Assembly (NCBI GenBank): GCA_003586115.2
Contig: QVOM02000101.1
Location: 27,102,204-27,166,203 of the forward strand
From: Salvator merianae
Lineage: Eukaryota > Chordata > Lepidosauria > Squamata > Teiidae
Direction: 5' to 3'
Length of the DNA: 64,000 nucleotides
The notes beneath the pieces were generated by a model, which was given only the letters and a program-made list of their open reading frames with translations, had not been told where the DNA came from and did no database searches. Both the position numbers and the translations under genes were made by a program. Below are positions 35,269 to 47,076 of this stretch, in pieces (position 1 is the stretch's first letter; every line of letters starts with the position of its first letter).

Positions 35269-38060
35269 GAGTGCCATCTTACTGTTACTTAGATCTGGGG
35301 TTTCTTTATAGTGGTGTCTGCTGTGTAGAACACTCTTTATTTGAGTATTTGCAGGACACCTAGAAACATTGTTTTAAAGACACCTTTGAAGATATTCCTT
35401 TTCATCCAGGCTTTCACTTAAAAAAAAATAATAAATCTTCCATTCTATTGTTTAGTCAATTTTTTTTCTCATATACATTGACTCTATTGAACCATTTTTA
35501 TGCAACCACATTGATTTTTTTATATATATAAGCATTCATTTAGAAATATTTTAAAGTAAACTAAAATAAATGTATTGCTTTACTTTTATATTATATTTTT
35601 CTTTTGTTAGGATGTTTAAGCTGGATAGATGTAGTTTCCAAGGAGCCTTCCACAGTAGTGGACCTTGTGGGCTATAAAAAGAGGAAAAAGCTGAATTTTA
35701 TTTGGGGAATTACTTGTTTCCAGTTATTCCAGCAGGATTTAAGGCTAATAGGTTGGTGTGATGAACTTCTCTAGGCAGAATGCAATTGGCTGGCATGGGT
35801 TCTTAGGGACAGAGACAAAGGAAGGACCTCTGGGGCAGAAATAATACAGATGTTGACAATCTTTATTAAACAAAACAAAATAATAAAGCAAGGCTAAAGG
35901 CTTGAAAAGCAGACAATGGTGTTTTCAATATAGCATTGCAAGCAGATTAAGAGAAATTGCACACTAGTTAAACTATCAATCTGAATTATAGAACTGCAAA
36001 ATTTAGCAAGCAAGCTTAAGATGTTAATTAGATTATGTGGCTGGATGGACTTCAATTATTCTGGTTAGTTTAAATTGACAAGAAACCAGATATACTGTAA
36101 CCAAGTGGGATGTCTCCCTTTTAAACTGAGCATGAGAAAGCCTCCACATACTTAAGTTAAGTAAGACTCGGAAGTTCTGAAATGGGAAACAGCTAGTTGC
36201 TTTGTAGTGACCGCTCTGCAGATAATTTAATAAGGCAGACAGAGCACAATGCAGGTTGGGCTGAGGTTTATTTATGGAGTGGCTTGTGTTTATGTGTCTA
36301 AGAATGATGTCTAAGAGGTTCCTAAACTGGTCCTGTTCCCAGTGATGTCCCTCACCCAACTTGACCAATAGTTAAAATCCTCCCAAAGCACTCTGCTCCA
36401 GAGTCCAAATGTTGATGCCCAGACCTCCTCAACCTGGCCCTATGTGTCACCCAGTATCACTGCACTAGGTAAAGAAAACAGTAAACATAGGAACACTGAA
36501 AATTGTTTTCACTCTTAGAGTTTTCCCGTCTTTAAGTCTTCACAGGCTAGAGAGGTAGAAGGAAAAGCAGGAAAACAGAATTAAAATGCAGGGTTGTTTT
36601 GTTTTGTTTTTGCTCTTGACTGAGCCAAGAAAGGCACAACTACATATGACTGGATTTATCCCCAATGAATGTCCAAGGATTGGTAAGTCAGTGCTCAGAT
36701 AATGCTCCTCAGGTCTGCAGCAGAAATACAACCCTGGATACCTAGTAATCAAAAATGGGGAGAGAGGGGCTCCTGCTTCTGCAGTGAATTCAGATGGAGT
36801 GGAACTGCAAAATGGCACAAAAGTGATCTCAAGAAGCAGAGTTTCTCTCTCTCTCTCTCTTTTTTTCCCTTTTTTTCATCAAGAAGAAAAGGAAGCAGAC
36901 AAAGGAGGCAATGTAGTTCTTCAGTCCCCACAATCTCACGCCACCGCCAGTCCTGGTGTGGGAGCAAGGGAAACAAACAAACAAACAAACATGCTCAAGG
37001 ATCTGGGGTGGTATGGGTGATCTTGTGGTTTGCTCATTATCAAAATTGTGTGAATTTAATCTAAGTCAAATACATTTCAGTGGGATGATATGTAGCTCTT
37101 TTTGAGGAGAAAACTGCCACCTAATGAGTGGGGGTCTATGCTTCTACACTTTTTGGCTAAGATTGAAAGGTGAGACAGATGAGAATTGAGTGAAAAATGA
37201 AACAAAACTGCAAATTTGATTGTTTAGCAATAAAATTAAAAAAATACAAGGGGCTGCAACAACGGAGGGAATGCGAGCTTAGTAAGTATTATGTATATAG
37301 CTGTTTACTGCAAGGAAGGGGACATGAAATAGAGGTAAAACAAATTAATCAATTGGACAATCATCCTGGATGACACAAACCAAGTTAAGACAAAGCAAAC
37401 ATTTGAACTACACTCTAAAGTATGAAACCAGGCTAGGCAAGGTGATTACACGACTATAGCAGCTGTCTTGATTGTGTTACAGGATACATCAAGCTAGCCA
37501 AGCTAAAACAAAAGTAGACTTGCATATCCCTATAGATGCCTTCAAGCACTTCCTTTTTACAATATTGTTTTGAAGAACAAGAGAAGAAGGGGGGATAAAG
37601 CCCATTTTCAAAATGATAATTTTGTTCCTTTGGCTTTCCAAAATGGCTCTTTGTGTGTCTTCCATAGCTTTGTATGATTAAAACACCCATGCAGCCTTGC
37701 AGTTCATAGTCTGAAGTCTTGCAGATGTCTGTATTAGTGTCATGTTGATAACAAAGCCACTTCCCAGAGACTTGGAAGTATGGCTGAAAAGCAGCATAGC
37801 TGGAGCTCAGGCCTAGTAAATTACCTCCTCCCTCTACATGCATTCACATGGACAGTCCCAAGAGTGCTTTGAACTGGCTTATAGATAAGTTAGAGAGACT
37901 TTTCTGCTGAATGCACAGAACCCAAGTTAGCTGGGGAGAGGGCTGGGTGTCCATGTAGATGGTGCCTATCTTTCTTCATTTTTGGCTAGCCTTGAGAAGG
38001 AAAGGCTAATTATCCAAATGGACTGTAGAAGGTAATCAGAAGCCAGATCATGAAGTAAAA
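35269..38060. other. Unrecognised DNA with simple repeats
   Basis: Contains (CT)n at 36842-36861 and (AAAC)n at about 36972-36991. The block 35620-36480 has a TATAAA-like site (35672) and CTTTATTAAAC (antisense AATAAAG; 35863-35873). It could be an old long terminal repeat, but no inverted TG/CA ends were found. No coding region supported. Confidence 0.35.
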
Positions 38061-38365
38061 GAGCCTGTTCACACTTTATACTAGTGAGTGTCAGGACAAA
38101 ATCATGCTCTACAGCTATACTGGGAGCAGATGCTCCTTGTACTCTGTGTTTGCACCCTCATCTGGGTGTGAACACTAAGTGATGTGATAAGGTGCAGCTG
38201 CAGTTGCACAGTTGTGCTATGTCTCAGTTGATGTGGCAGCAGCCAGAAGTTTCTCTGGCTGCTGTCATGACACAGGCTGCCAGCATGTTCCAAGGCCTTG
38301 TAGTGCAAATACTTTTGTGCTGCAAGCTGTGTTCCACCTTAGAATGGGAAACTACAAAAAGGCCC
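38061..38365. mobile_element. GGGCC-group MITE, short subgroup, copy G
   Basis: 305 bp, with left end GAGCCTGTTCACACTTTATA and right end ACTACAAAAAGGCCC. AAA flanks both sides (38058-38060, 38366-38368), consistent with a 3-bp duplication. The interior has CTACAGCTATACTGGGAGCAG and GTTCCACCTTAGAATGGGA, echoing the arms of the 142-bp palindrome at 32310. Confidence 0.75.
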
Positions 38366-38368
38366 AAA

Positions 38369-40113
38369 GCCACAGAAGCACAGAGACTATAAAGTCAGTG
38401 ACACTGGAGAAAGCCTTGTCAGATAATTGTGTATCTGTCAGCATGGATTCAATCTCATCATATAGACAGAATAGGCAGCTACTTTAAGGTGCACCATTCC
38501 ACCTGCTTTCACCCATTCAGTGTTGTAGATAAGGATATATATAATAATTGAGATTGTGGGACATTGAATAGATTTATTTTCATATCTCTGTTATCTCAAG
38601 TGTACAAAGTAGATGATGTGCTTGGTAAAGCATGCGTAGTCAGTGTGCGATTAAAGTGTGCTGTAACTCCACTAAATTCCACTGAGACATACCAGTTTTC
38701 ACTTTTCTCTGTAATCTGAGTAGATTATTCAAAAAGAAGGAGCAGTTTGTAAGATGAATTCACCTTGGTTTACCTACCACAATTTTATCTGACTTGTACA
38801 AAATAAATTTTCACACTGTTGAGTTTCCTAGCTTTGTTACTGTAATCACTTGTATGAAGACACAGCAGTTGGAAACTATGCAACCATTCTGTTCTGGCCA
38901 CAAGAGCTTTACAACCTCTTTATGTGAATTAAAAAATATGTCTTTAAGACGATTGCTAGCTAAAGTGGCACAATCATTGAGCTGTATATTAGATAAACAA
39001 GATATCAGGAAAAGGCAATTGAACGAATCCTGTAATTTTATATTAAATCTCAGTTTCTGTGTTTCAGATATACTTACAGACTATCATTCCTAAATATCTC
39101 AGGACAGTTTACGGTAATGAAACAATAACTTTTACTCTGATTATAAATCAAGGAACAATCCATCTGCAAGATGAATAAGCTAGTTTCTGATGGACTTTGA
39201 GTACAGAACTTAAGATTGTAGGACCTTCTATACTGAGTTCATGGTAAATAACAAGTAAATAGCAATAGTCCTCTCTTCCTGGTCTATGCTACCCATCTGC
39301 CAAATGTCCTACAAGAGACGTCAAGGGTAATTCATTGAGAAAGGCAGACTACTTTGTTTATCACAGTTTTTGTTCCCAGCTTTGTTGATCTTGACGCTAG
39401 TATTCTGAGAGGAGATAATTACAATTTATCTCTTCCCCTTCAAGAAAGAAGCTTTGCTATGTTGACATTTGTACACCTGGAGGACAGCCACACTCCAATG
39501 AACTGATAATAGATATCAACTCAGCTGTATCTTTCCAATATTTTAAGGCTGCAGAGGTGAAAATACTAGATGGTGCTGGTAAAAATGTGAGGAGCATCTA
39601 GGGCTTGAGTCATAACAATAGAATATAAAGAGTTTGTGAAGGACAGGAAGTTTGATCACAAACTACCTTCCATTTGTTTTCCCGAAGCCAAACACTGAAA
39701 TTGACTTGGAACATTTCAATCAATCTTCAATAGCCAGTTGTAACATGCTTACCAAATTGGAGACCTAGAAATCATTTTTCAAGGTGTACAACAAACATAT
39801 AACAAATATAATCATATATAAGGATTATCTTACATAGAAGTTCGAAGTTGAGTGGGGCAATGGTTAGTCACATTTTCTTGGAAGTATCACTGATCCCAAG
39901 GAAAGTTTCTTTAAGTAATACAGTTGCCCTATAAGAAACCCTGAAAAGATAAACTATTTTCCAATTTACCTTAAGGAAGTTTGCTTTATTTCTGAGATGT
40001 GATACAGAATGTTATCTAGAACATTATTTTTAATAGTTTCTGCTCTCCACACTGAGCAAATAGGATTGTCTCAAGATCCTTCCTTCAGCAGGAGGAATGA
40101 TAATACTAAACAA
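38369..40113. other. Unrecognised AT-rich DNA
   Basis: No gene recognised. A short stretch at 39070-39130 (CCTAAATATCTCAGGACAG) resembles an antisense L2 tail. Confidence 0.4.
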
Positions 40114-40121
40114 CTTTACAG

Positions 40122-40824
40122 TAGGGGTGTGCATGAAGTTTCGTGCCACTCGGATTTTCGTCGAATGTCGTGATTTCGTTCCCTTCACATCAAATGTGAA
40201 GGGCAACAAAGATCACGAAATTTGAATTGCGAAGGTCCCTCAATTTTCGATGCATTTCAGGACCTTCGCAATTTGCCGCTGTCTCATCCCCCTAGGCTGT
40301 CAGCACGCGCGCTGACAGTCTAGGAGAAATGAGAGACAGCGAGCGGGAGAGGAGGGAAATCAATGAAAGGAAGGGAATCCTTCCTTTCGTTGATTTCCCT
40401 CCTCTCCCGCTGGCTGCCTCATTTAACCTACTCTGTCAGCACGTGCACTGACAGAGTAGGCTGAATCAGGCAGCAAGAGGAGAGGAGGGAAAGCAATGCA
40501 AAGGAAGAGAATCTCTTCCTTTCATTGATTTCCCTCCTCTCCCGCTCGCTGACTCTCATTCCCCCTAGTCTGTCAGTCCCACGCACACACTGACAGACTG
40601 GGGGGGGGGGAATGAGAGAGAGGCGAGCGCCATCGGAAACAGAGAAATCAAGGCGAAGGATCTTTCCTTCGCCTTGATTTCTCTGCTTCCGGTCGCGGCG
40701 AAAATTTTCGCCGCGAAGACGAAGGGCTTCATTTTTGCACATATTTTTTTGTGAGAAAACGAAGCTCCGTAGCTTCACAGGAATGTGAAGCGAAATGGGA
40801 AAAGTGCCTTCGTGCACACCCCTA
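40122..40824. mobile_element. hAT-type MITE with alternating hairpin array (703 bp)
   Basis: The ends TAGGGGTGTGCATGAAGTTT and CTTCGTGCACACCCCTA are inverted. The exact 8-bp duplication CTTTACAG flanks it (40114-40121, 40825-40832). Between the ends lie six inverted repeats in alternating order. The X type, CTGTCAG-CACGCGCG-CTGACAG and variants, is at 40293-40323, 40427-40460 and about 40561-40606. The Y type is at 40341-40411, 40477-40543 and 40635-40690; in the first two, GAGGAGGGAAATCAATGAAA pairs with its complement. The third Y carries different bases. CpG-rich; no transposase. The interior is unlike copies 1 and 2 although the termini match. Confidence 0.92.
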
Positions 40825-40832
40825 CTTTACAG

Positions 40833-41286
40833 TGTTAACATCTGGATGCTCCATAAATACGTTTTTGTAACTTGTCAGATATCTTGCTGTGTGAAATTAG
40901 CTTCAGGCAGCTGAATGTGATTGGGCAATTAATTGATTGGTCACTGAAATACCATTTCTACTCCTTCTCCGAACTATTCCTTGTTGTGATGTGAACTTGA
41001 GCACATATGTGGAGTAAAGCCACCGTTTTTAACCAATCTCTCATTGCAGACTGACTAGTGAAAATTACTTTCCTGGGATGTTCTGAAGCCCTGGGACTAT
41101 ATTCCAAATACTGATAAACTGTATTAGGGCAGTTTCAACAGGTACCTCCTTGGTACACAATTACAAGGAATGGACGATGACTTACATCAGATATGCTGAA
41201 ATGGTATTTTTTGGGGTGCAATCACAGGGGGGGTGTTGGCCACCCTTTTAAGGAAAAAGAAATCATATTCTTAGACATACACACAG
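40833..41286. other. Unrecognised DNA
   Basis: No feature recognised between the hAT MITE and a GGAA microsatellite. Confidence 0.4.
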
Positions 41287-41362
41287 AAGGAAGGAAGGAA
41301 GGAAGGAAGGAAGGAAGGAAGGAAGGAAGGAAGGAAGGAAGGAAGGAAGGAAGGAAGGAAGG
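41287..41362. repeat. (GGAA)n microsatellite
   Basis: About 19 uninterrupted GGAA units. GGAA is the core of ETS-factor sites. The apparent Glu-Gly-Arg-Lys repeat frame is an artefact. Confidence 0.97.
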
Positions 41363-41400
41363 ATCAGTCCTATCTCATTTTTCCTCACTTCAATGTTCTA

Positions 41401-41899
41401 GGCCTGTAAGTCCAGCAACGCCTTCCCTGACAAGTGCTTGCCATTGACTGACCACTTGTTAGTTGCTAGTGAGTGTTTGCATCCACATTCTGTGGTGACT
41501 GCAGTGTCTAGGAATGTCTGCAGCCACTCCCAAATGCTACTATCTCTGGACTGCTAAAATTCTTTCCACAGCTTGACCAAGAGTAGCTAGACTGGTCTTG
41601 GTCAGCCGCATTTGCACCTGTTTCTGGTTGTAAGCAATGCAAAGCTGAAATATGTTGCAGCTGCTACTGCACAGTCACATGCTGGGTCCTGTTTGCATTG
41701 GCAATATCTGGACATTTCTATAGCTGTTACCATAGCATACAGGTGTGCATTCACACTGTGAGTTCTGGAAGACCATCACAGGGCCATTCTCACACTCACA
41801 ATGTGGATGGCCACCACATCCCTGGGTCTTGACCATTATACCATTATAATTATACCATTATAATTATACCATTCTAACCTGGCCAGTGCAAAAAGGCCC
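41401..41899. mobile_element. Probable GGGCC-group MITE, possibly composite
   Basis: The right end is CCAGTGCAAAAAGGCCC and the left end perhaps GGCCTGTAAGTCC at 41401. A second left-type terminus, GGGCCATTCTCACACTCAC, lies at 41781, so a smaller 119-bp element may be nested or may share the right end. The interior includes ATTATACCATTATA repeats (41836-41872) and GCTGTTACCATAGCATAC. No exact flanking duplication. Confidence 0.5.
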
Positions 41900-42899
41900 A
41901 AAAAGACACTCTGGGTGTTGTTAAACCTCAAAAGTGGAAGAAGTGCCCATTCCCAGACTTTGAGACAGGGTAAGAAAAACAGCATAGGGAGATAATATCT
42001 GCCCCTACACTGCCTAAAATTCACCCAGAGGGCACCTCATTAAGTGCGTTTGATCATACCCATAGATCTGGTAAAGTTGCAATTGTTGTGTGTCCTTGAT
42101 GAGTAGCTTCAACAATTTTTTTCTCATATTGTATGCCTTATATTGTTATTCTGTGGTGTGAGGGCAATGCCATTTATAGGTAGAAAAAAATACATGTAAT
42201 AGAAGTGAGAATTAGATTGCTTTTTAAAAAGCTTTTTAAACTGCTTTGAGAACTTAAATTCTAGTGAGTTCAATGGTGCTTGCATTCAACAGAAGTGTAA
42301 CGCAGATTGAAATATGAGGATACATCAGCAGTTATTTATTTAGAAGAAAACCCTTTTTCTAACAAAGCCAAAATAGTTTATAATAAATAATGCACCATGA
42401 TGTAAATTGGGTACAGCACTGACAGTGAACACTCGAGGAAGATTCTTATTTTTCTACTGATGCTAATTGTATGTTTCTTGGTACTTTAGCATTTTCAGAA
42501 AATCTGTTGGCAGATTCATCTGAATGGCTCCAGAGTTCTAAATCTCAGCCTTGACATATGTGCGTGGCTTCTTGCAAACACAAATACAGTGTGAAATTTC
42601 TCATTTTTAGTGTGTTCCAGGACTACAAAAGGAGATGAGTATTCAGTTTATACGTAGCACTGTTGCTGACTTTTGTATGACTGCAGCTAAGTAGCACTTC
42701 TTCCTCATCACCCATATGACTGCTCTATAAAGTCCAAGCACTACTACGTTTTCATTCTAAAAAACAAACAAAAAAAATGTTATTTGATTTTCTGACTTAA
42801 AAGCTCTTTATGTACTAAACACTAAATATTTTTGTCCAAAATAATCCAACAACAACAATAAATGACTGGCTAACAATTAGTATTATTTAAAATATATTG
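41900..42899. other. Unrecognised DNA
   Basis: A short antisense L2-like tail may lie at 42330-42400 (GTTATTTATTTAGAAG ... AAAATAGTTTATAATAAAT). Otherwise nothing recognised. Confidence 0.4.
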
Positions 42900-43102
42900 T
42901 TGCCATTGGAAGTCATTGAGTTGTGGCCAATTCCTGGTTTACTGCATGGACACATTCATGGGTACTTCTATGCAATTTTCTTGGCAGAGATGCAAAAGTG
43001 GTTTGCCATTGCCTACTTCTGGGGAGAGGCTGAAGAGTGAAGCAGCAACCTCCTGCTTTCCTGACTCCTTGCTCATTAGCTGAGTTACCAACACGCCCAA
43101 GT
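42900..43102 (-). mobile_element. tRNA-derived SINE, antisense
   Basis: On the minus strand the order is TGGTAACTCAGCTAATGAGC (A-box region), CAGCCTCTCCCCAGAAGTAG, GCAATGGCAAACCACTTTTG, CATCTCTGCCAAGAAAATTG, CAGTAAACCAGGAATTGGCC, ACAACTCAATGAC. This matches the SINE at 47776 part by part. Confidence 0.78.
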
Positions 43103-43539
43103 AAAATGCATACTTGTAGCTAATAATGTTATATGATTATAAGATTTTGAGTAAATAGTAAAGGTCTAGAAGCATGACTGAGGAAGTGTAAAAAAGTTAT
43201 GCAAATACTCATGTCTAAAGAATAAACTGAAATATAAGCAGACTTATTTGTCCATCAAAATATGGCAAATGTTGACAAAGTTTTAAGAAAATAATATTTT
43301 CATTAGTTTAGGGAAATTGATTTTGCAACCAGTTTTCTCTTGAGAAATGCTAAAACATGCATACTAAGTGGTTGTTTAAAGCAATCTGTGATTTTCTTTC
43401 TTTCTTTCTTTTTTCTAGTGATAATAAAAGGATGCATATCTAATGTGTTGGAAGCACAATACCTGAGAATATTACCTAAAAGTATTGTCAGAAAAGTATA
43501 AGAGATAAATGAATACTCTGACAGATATACAACTGGTTG

Positions 43540-44235
43540 GATCACTGTCTGTGGGAGTTGGTGCTTCTTGACAGGACTGGGCCCTGCAAGGCAGCTCTTC
43601 AAACCTGGTACTGGACATTCCAGTTGTTGGGTCTTTATACAAGGGCTGCCTATAGTCAAGCTGCTAGAAGCCTTGGCAAGAGCGTGGGAAGATACACCAT
43701 ATATGCCCAATGTAAGAGGCTGGGCTACTCACCTCTTGCCCTCTGTTTCTGTTCTCTGATGCCACTTATGGCCTGCTGGACTCCTGCTTTCAGACTTTGG
43801 AGCTGGTTGCACCTGTTGGGCTGCTGGCTGTGGGAGTTGGTGCTTCTTGGCAAGACTTAGCTCTGCAAGGGCTGCCTGTGGTGACAGGGCACCTCAAGGG
43901 ACATTCTGATCAGATCCTTTGGTTTTCTCTTCAACTGTTGTAGGTTCCCCCCCCCTTTTTTATTGGAGTTTTTTTTTGTTGTTGTTGTTTTTAAGGCTCC
44001 TTTGAATTGACTTGTTTAATACTGTTTTTAGCTTATTTATTGTACAGTTCTGTTTTGTGGCGTGGGGATAATGTGTCAAAGCAGAGACGGATGGGGACAA
44101 CTGTCACTAGGGCCTACCATTGCTGTGTTATAGGAAGAAGGAGATATGACATTGGGAGGCAGAAGCAACAAATTAGAAGACGGATTATTAGATGTATTAA
44201 AACTATCACTCCTTCTGTTCTGCCTTCTAACTAGC
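43540..44235 (+). mobile_element. L2 LINE 5' region with internal direct repeats
   Basis: This lies directly upstream of the L2 endonuclease frame. It carries a 29-bp direct repeat beginning TGTGGGAGTTGGTGCTTCTT at 43550-43578 and 43829-43857 (279 bp apart, two mismatches). The 44145-44225 part (GGGAGGCAGAA ... CCTTCTGTTCTGCC) recurs in the L2 remnant at 8098-8205. Assigning the repeats to the L2 leader is an inference from position. Confidence 0.5.
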
Positions 44236-46300
44236 AGAATTTGAAGATGCCTTTCAACCATCTCACCACCCTGGTGCTACTGCTTTTGAATGTCATGTCA
44301 GTCCAGAATAAAATATCACTAATCCATGAGTTAATTCTGGATGAAGGGTCTGATCTGGTATGCATCACTGAGACCTGGGCAGAGGAATTGTGCAGGTCTA
44401 ACTTTGCCCAACTTTGTCCCCCAGGCTATTTGGTGCAGCACTGTTCCAGACTAGTGACGAGGGAAGGGGACATTGCTGTACCCCATACACTTCTGCCTCT
44501 CTTACCAGGCAACCAATTTGCTCTACAACTGGGTTTGAGGTTGTTTTCATTGTTGGGTCAGAGGGCCAGAATAGGGATGATGCTGGTGTACTACCCACCT
44601 CTCTACGCAGCAACCACCCTATCTGAGGTGTTTAAGATGGTTTCTGATGTGGAGTTGGAAGACCCTGCCATGACAGTGTTGGAGAATTTTAACATCCATG
44701 CGGAGACTTGTTTTCAGTGGACCAGCTCAACTCTTCATGCCTTACATGGTAACCATAGGACTGTTTTAGTTTGTAAGTGATCCAACTCGTTCAGCAGGTC
44801 ATATCCTCAATCCGGTCTTTGTCACAATGTTGATTGGTGAGAATCCATTGATAGGAGGTCTGATGATAAGCACATTGCCATGAATGGATCATTAGCTGGT
44901 AAATTTGGGCTTGCATTAGCAGCTGCACTCTTCAGGGACTGAGCCCTGCAAGGCAGCTCTTCAAATCACTGAGATGGTCTGCCCCCCAAAACTTATGGAA
45001 TCTGAGTGATTCCTAAATGTTCTGTGGATTTTCCAGTTGGCATGGTTGGCGCTTCTGCTGAGGTTCTGGTCTCTCTTTGGAATCAGAGATGAGCAGGGTC
45101 GCTGACACAATCACTCCCAAGAGCCCTTGGTGTACCTGCGGAGCCCATAAAGTATCCTGGTATTCCATGGAGTTATGGGCAATGAAATAGGAAGGTCAAC
45201 AACTAGAAAACTATTAGCATAAATCCTGCTGTGAATCTGACAGAACACAGGGTAGAACACACTATTGTGCCTACCATGTGGCAGTGATGGAGGCAAAAAG
45301 GATTTATTTCTCTTTCACCATTGTGTTCTCAAGTAGCCATCCAGCAAAGCACTTCTGAGTGGTGAATGAACTTATAAGATCAAGCCCAAGAAATCAAGGA
45401 CAATGGTCATGTAATATCAGCTGTGACAAATTTGCAGGACACTTTGAGGGCAAAGTTGCTCATATTCGAGGGGGATTGGATGCCACAGTTGAGAATAATC
45501 CAGAAGAATTGCCCAGTGAATCATCTGGTCCAGTTACTTTTGATCTGTTTCAATTATTGCACCCTGAAGATGTGGACAAGCTGCTTATTAGAGTTTGGCC
45601 TACTACATGCCCTTTAGATCCTTGCCCTTCTTGACTGATCAAAGCTAGCTGGTAGAATATGACTGGGTGGGTCCAGGGGGCAGTAAATCCCTCCTCAAGA
45701 GATGGGGAGATCCTACTAGCTTTCAAAGAGGTGGTGGTGTGACCCCTCCATAAGATGTCCTCCCTGGATCCAGACAATTTAAGCAACTATTACCGAGTGG
45801 CCAATGTACCATTTTTGAACAAGGTATTGGAGAGGTCCATGGTTGTTCAGGTATGCTTGGAGGAGGCTGATTATGTAGACTCATTTCAATTGGTCTTTGG
45901 ATCTGTTTATGGGACAGAAAACATCTTAGTCACCATGGCTGATGATCTCTGGGAGAAAGAAAAAAGGAGCATGATCCTGTTGGTTCTCCTGGATCTCTCG
46001 GTGGCTTTTGACACCATTGACCATTATATCCTTCTGGAGAGGCTGCAGAGTTTAGGAGAAGGAGACACTGTGTTACGCTGGCTCCACTTCTATCTCCAAA
46101 GCCAATTCCAGAGGGTAGTTGTGCGAGATTTCTGTTCATCATCCTGGGAACTCATGTGTGGGTTTCTTGAGGTTCGATCTTATACCCCGTGTGCGTGTGC
46201 GCGCGCACACATGCTTTTGTGTGTGTGCGCCCACACGCATGTTCATGAAGTTGCTGGGGGATGTAATCAGGAGATTTGGAATAAGGTGCACAAAATGTAT
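44236..46300 (+). pseudogene. L2 LINE ORF: endonuclease, linker, part of RT (inactive)
   Basis: Endonuclease motifs are LLLLNVMSVQNKISLIHE, GSDLVCITETWAEE, MMLVYYPPLYAATTLSE and VLENFNIHAE (44241-44780). The linker holds SESSGPVTFDLFQLLHPEDV (45497-45580) and TTCPLDPCPS. RT entry is at 45665-45800, followed by SFQLVFGSVYGTENILV, LLVLLDLSVAFDTIDH (motif A, catalytic Asp present), VLRWLHFYLQSQFQRVVV and then a disrupted GVPQG region. LLGDVIRRFGIRC follows in another frame at about 46245. Several frameshifts, and the YADD box and 3' end are missing. It is the longest L2 copy in the window. Confidence 0.9.
46186..46240. repeat. GT/GC alternating array inside L2 RT
   Basis: A purine-pyrimidine alternating tract with a GTGCGCGCGCACAC palindromic core replaces the codons normally between the GVPQG motif and LLGDVIRRFG. 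Likely a de novo microsatellite in a dead LINE and a Z-DNA candidate. Confidence 0.85.
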
Positions 46301-46948
46301 CCAGAGGATGCAAAACCATATATGTGATCCACATACTGGTTAGATAAACAGACATTAAAAAAAAAAAAAGCCTCCTCTTTGTTCTGGTTTCCACCCACCA
46401 AAAAGAAAAATGTGTGATGTGGTGTTGCTACCAGACGCTATGGCAATTGGAAACAACAATATGCCTGTTACATACAGCAAAGGCTTGTATATGCATTTTA
46501 TAAAATCATAAGAGGAACCCTGCTGGTTCAGGCCACAGTCAGTATAGTCTAGCATCCTATCTCACACAGTGACTTACCAATTGCTTCTGGGCAGTCTCAA
46601 GCAGAAGACGAAGGTAAAACCTTAACCTGCTTTCAATTCCCTGAAATAGCCTGCAGAGGCATACTACCTATCTCTCCATCCTGGAGGCAGTACCTAGATA
46701 TCCATTCTAATAGTCATTTGTACAACCGACCTCCATGAATCTGTCCAATCCATTCTTAAAGCTATTCAGGCTGATTGCTGTCACTATCTCTTCCAGGAGT
46801 AAATTCCATAGACCATTGACTCTCTGGGTGGGAAAAAAAACAAACATACAAAAAACCAAAAAAACACTTCCCCTTGTTGATCCTAACTCTCCTGTCCATC
46901 ACTTTCAGTTTCATAGAGTGCCCCCTGGTTCTACTGTTGTGCAATGGA

Positions 46949-46949
<1 letters not shown>

Positions 46950-46999
<50 letters not shown>
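46950..46999. repeat. (AT)n microsatellite 1
   Basis: About 25 AT units inside an antisense CR1-type LINE. Self-complementary and cruciform-prone. Confidence 0.97.
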
Positions 47000-47006
<7 letters not shown>

Positions 47007-47022
47007 TAAACCATGCATGATT

Positions 47023-47028
<6 letters not shown>

Positions 47029-47074
<46 letters not shown>
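47029..47074. repeat. (AT)n microsatellite 2
   Basis: About 23 AT units, only about 30 bp from the first array. Translations give Ile-Tyr repeats, an artefact. Confidence 0.97.

Positions 47075-47076
<2 letters not shown>

Noticed and set aside
35620..36480. Retroviral LTR with TATA and polyadenylation signals
   Set aside because: No TG...CA inverted ends, no target duplication, no primer-binding site and no gag/pol nearby. The motifs are too short to support the call.
41193..41447. Glu-Gly-Arg-Lys repeat protein
   Set aside because: Translation of the GGAA microsatellite; no conserved flanking coding sequence.
43507..43860. Host coding exon on the + strand
   Set aside because: Two overlapping frames exist in the same place, the sequence has internal direct repeats, and it is directly upstream of an L2 endonuclease frame. 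L2 leader is the simpler explanation.
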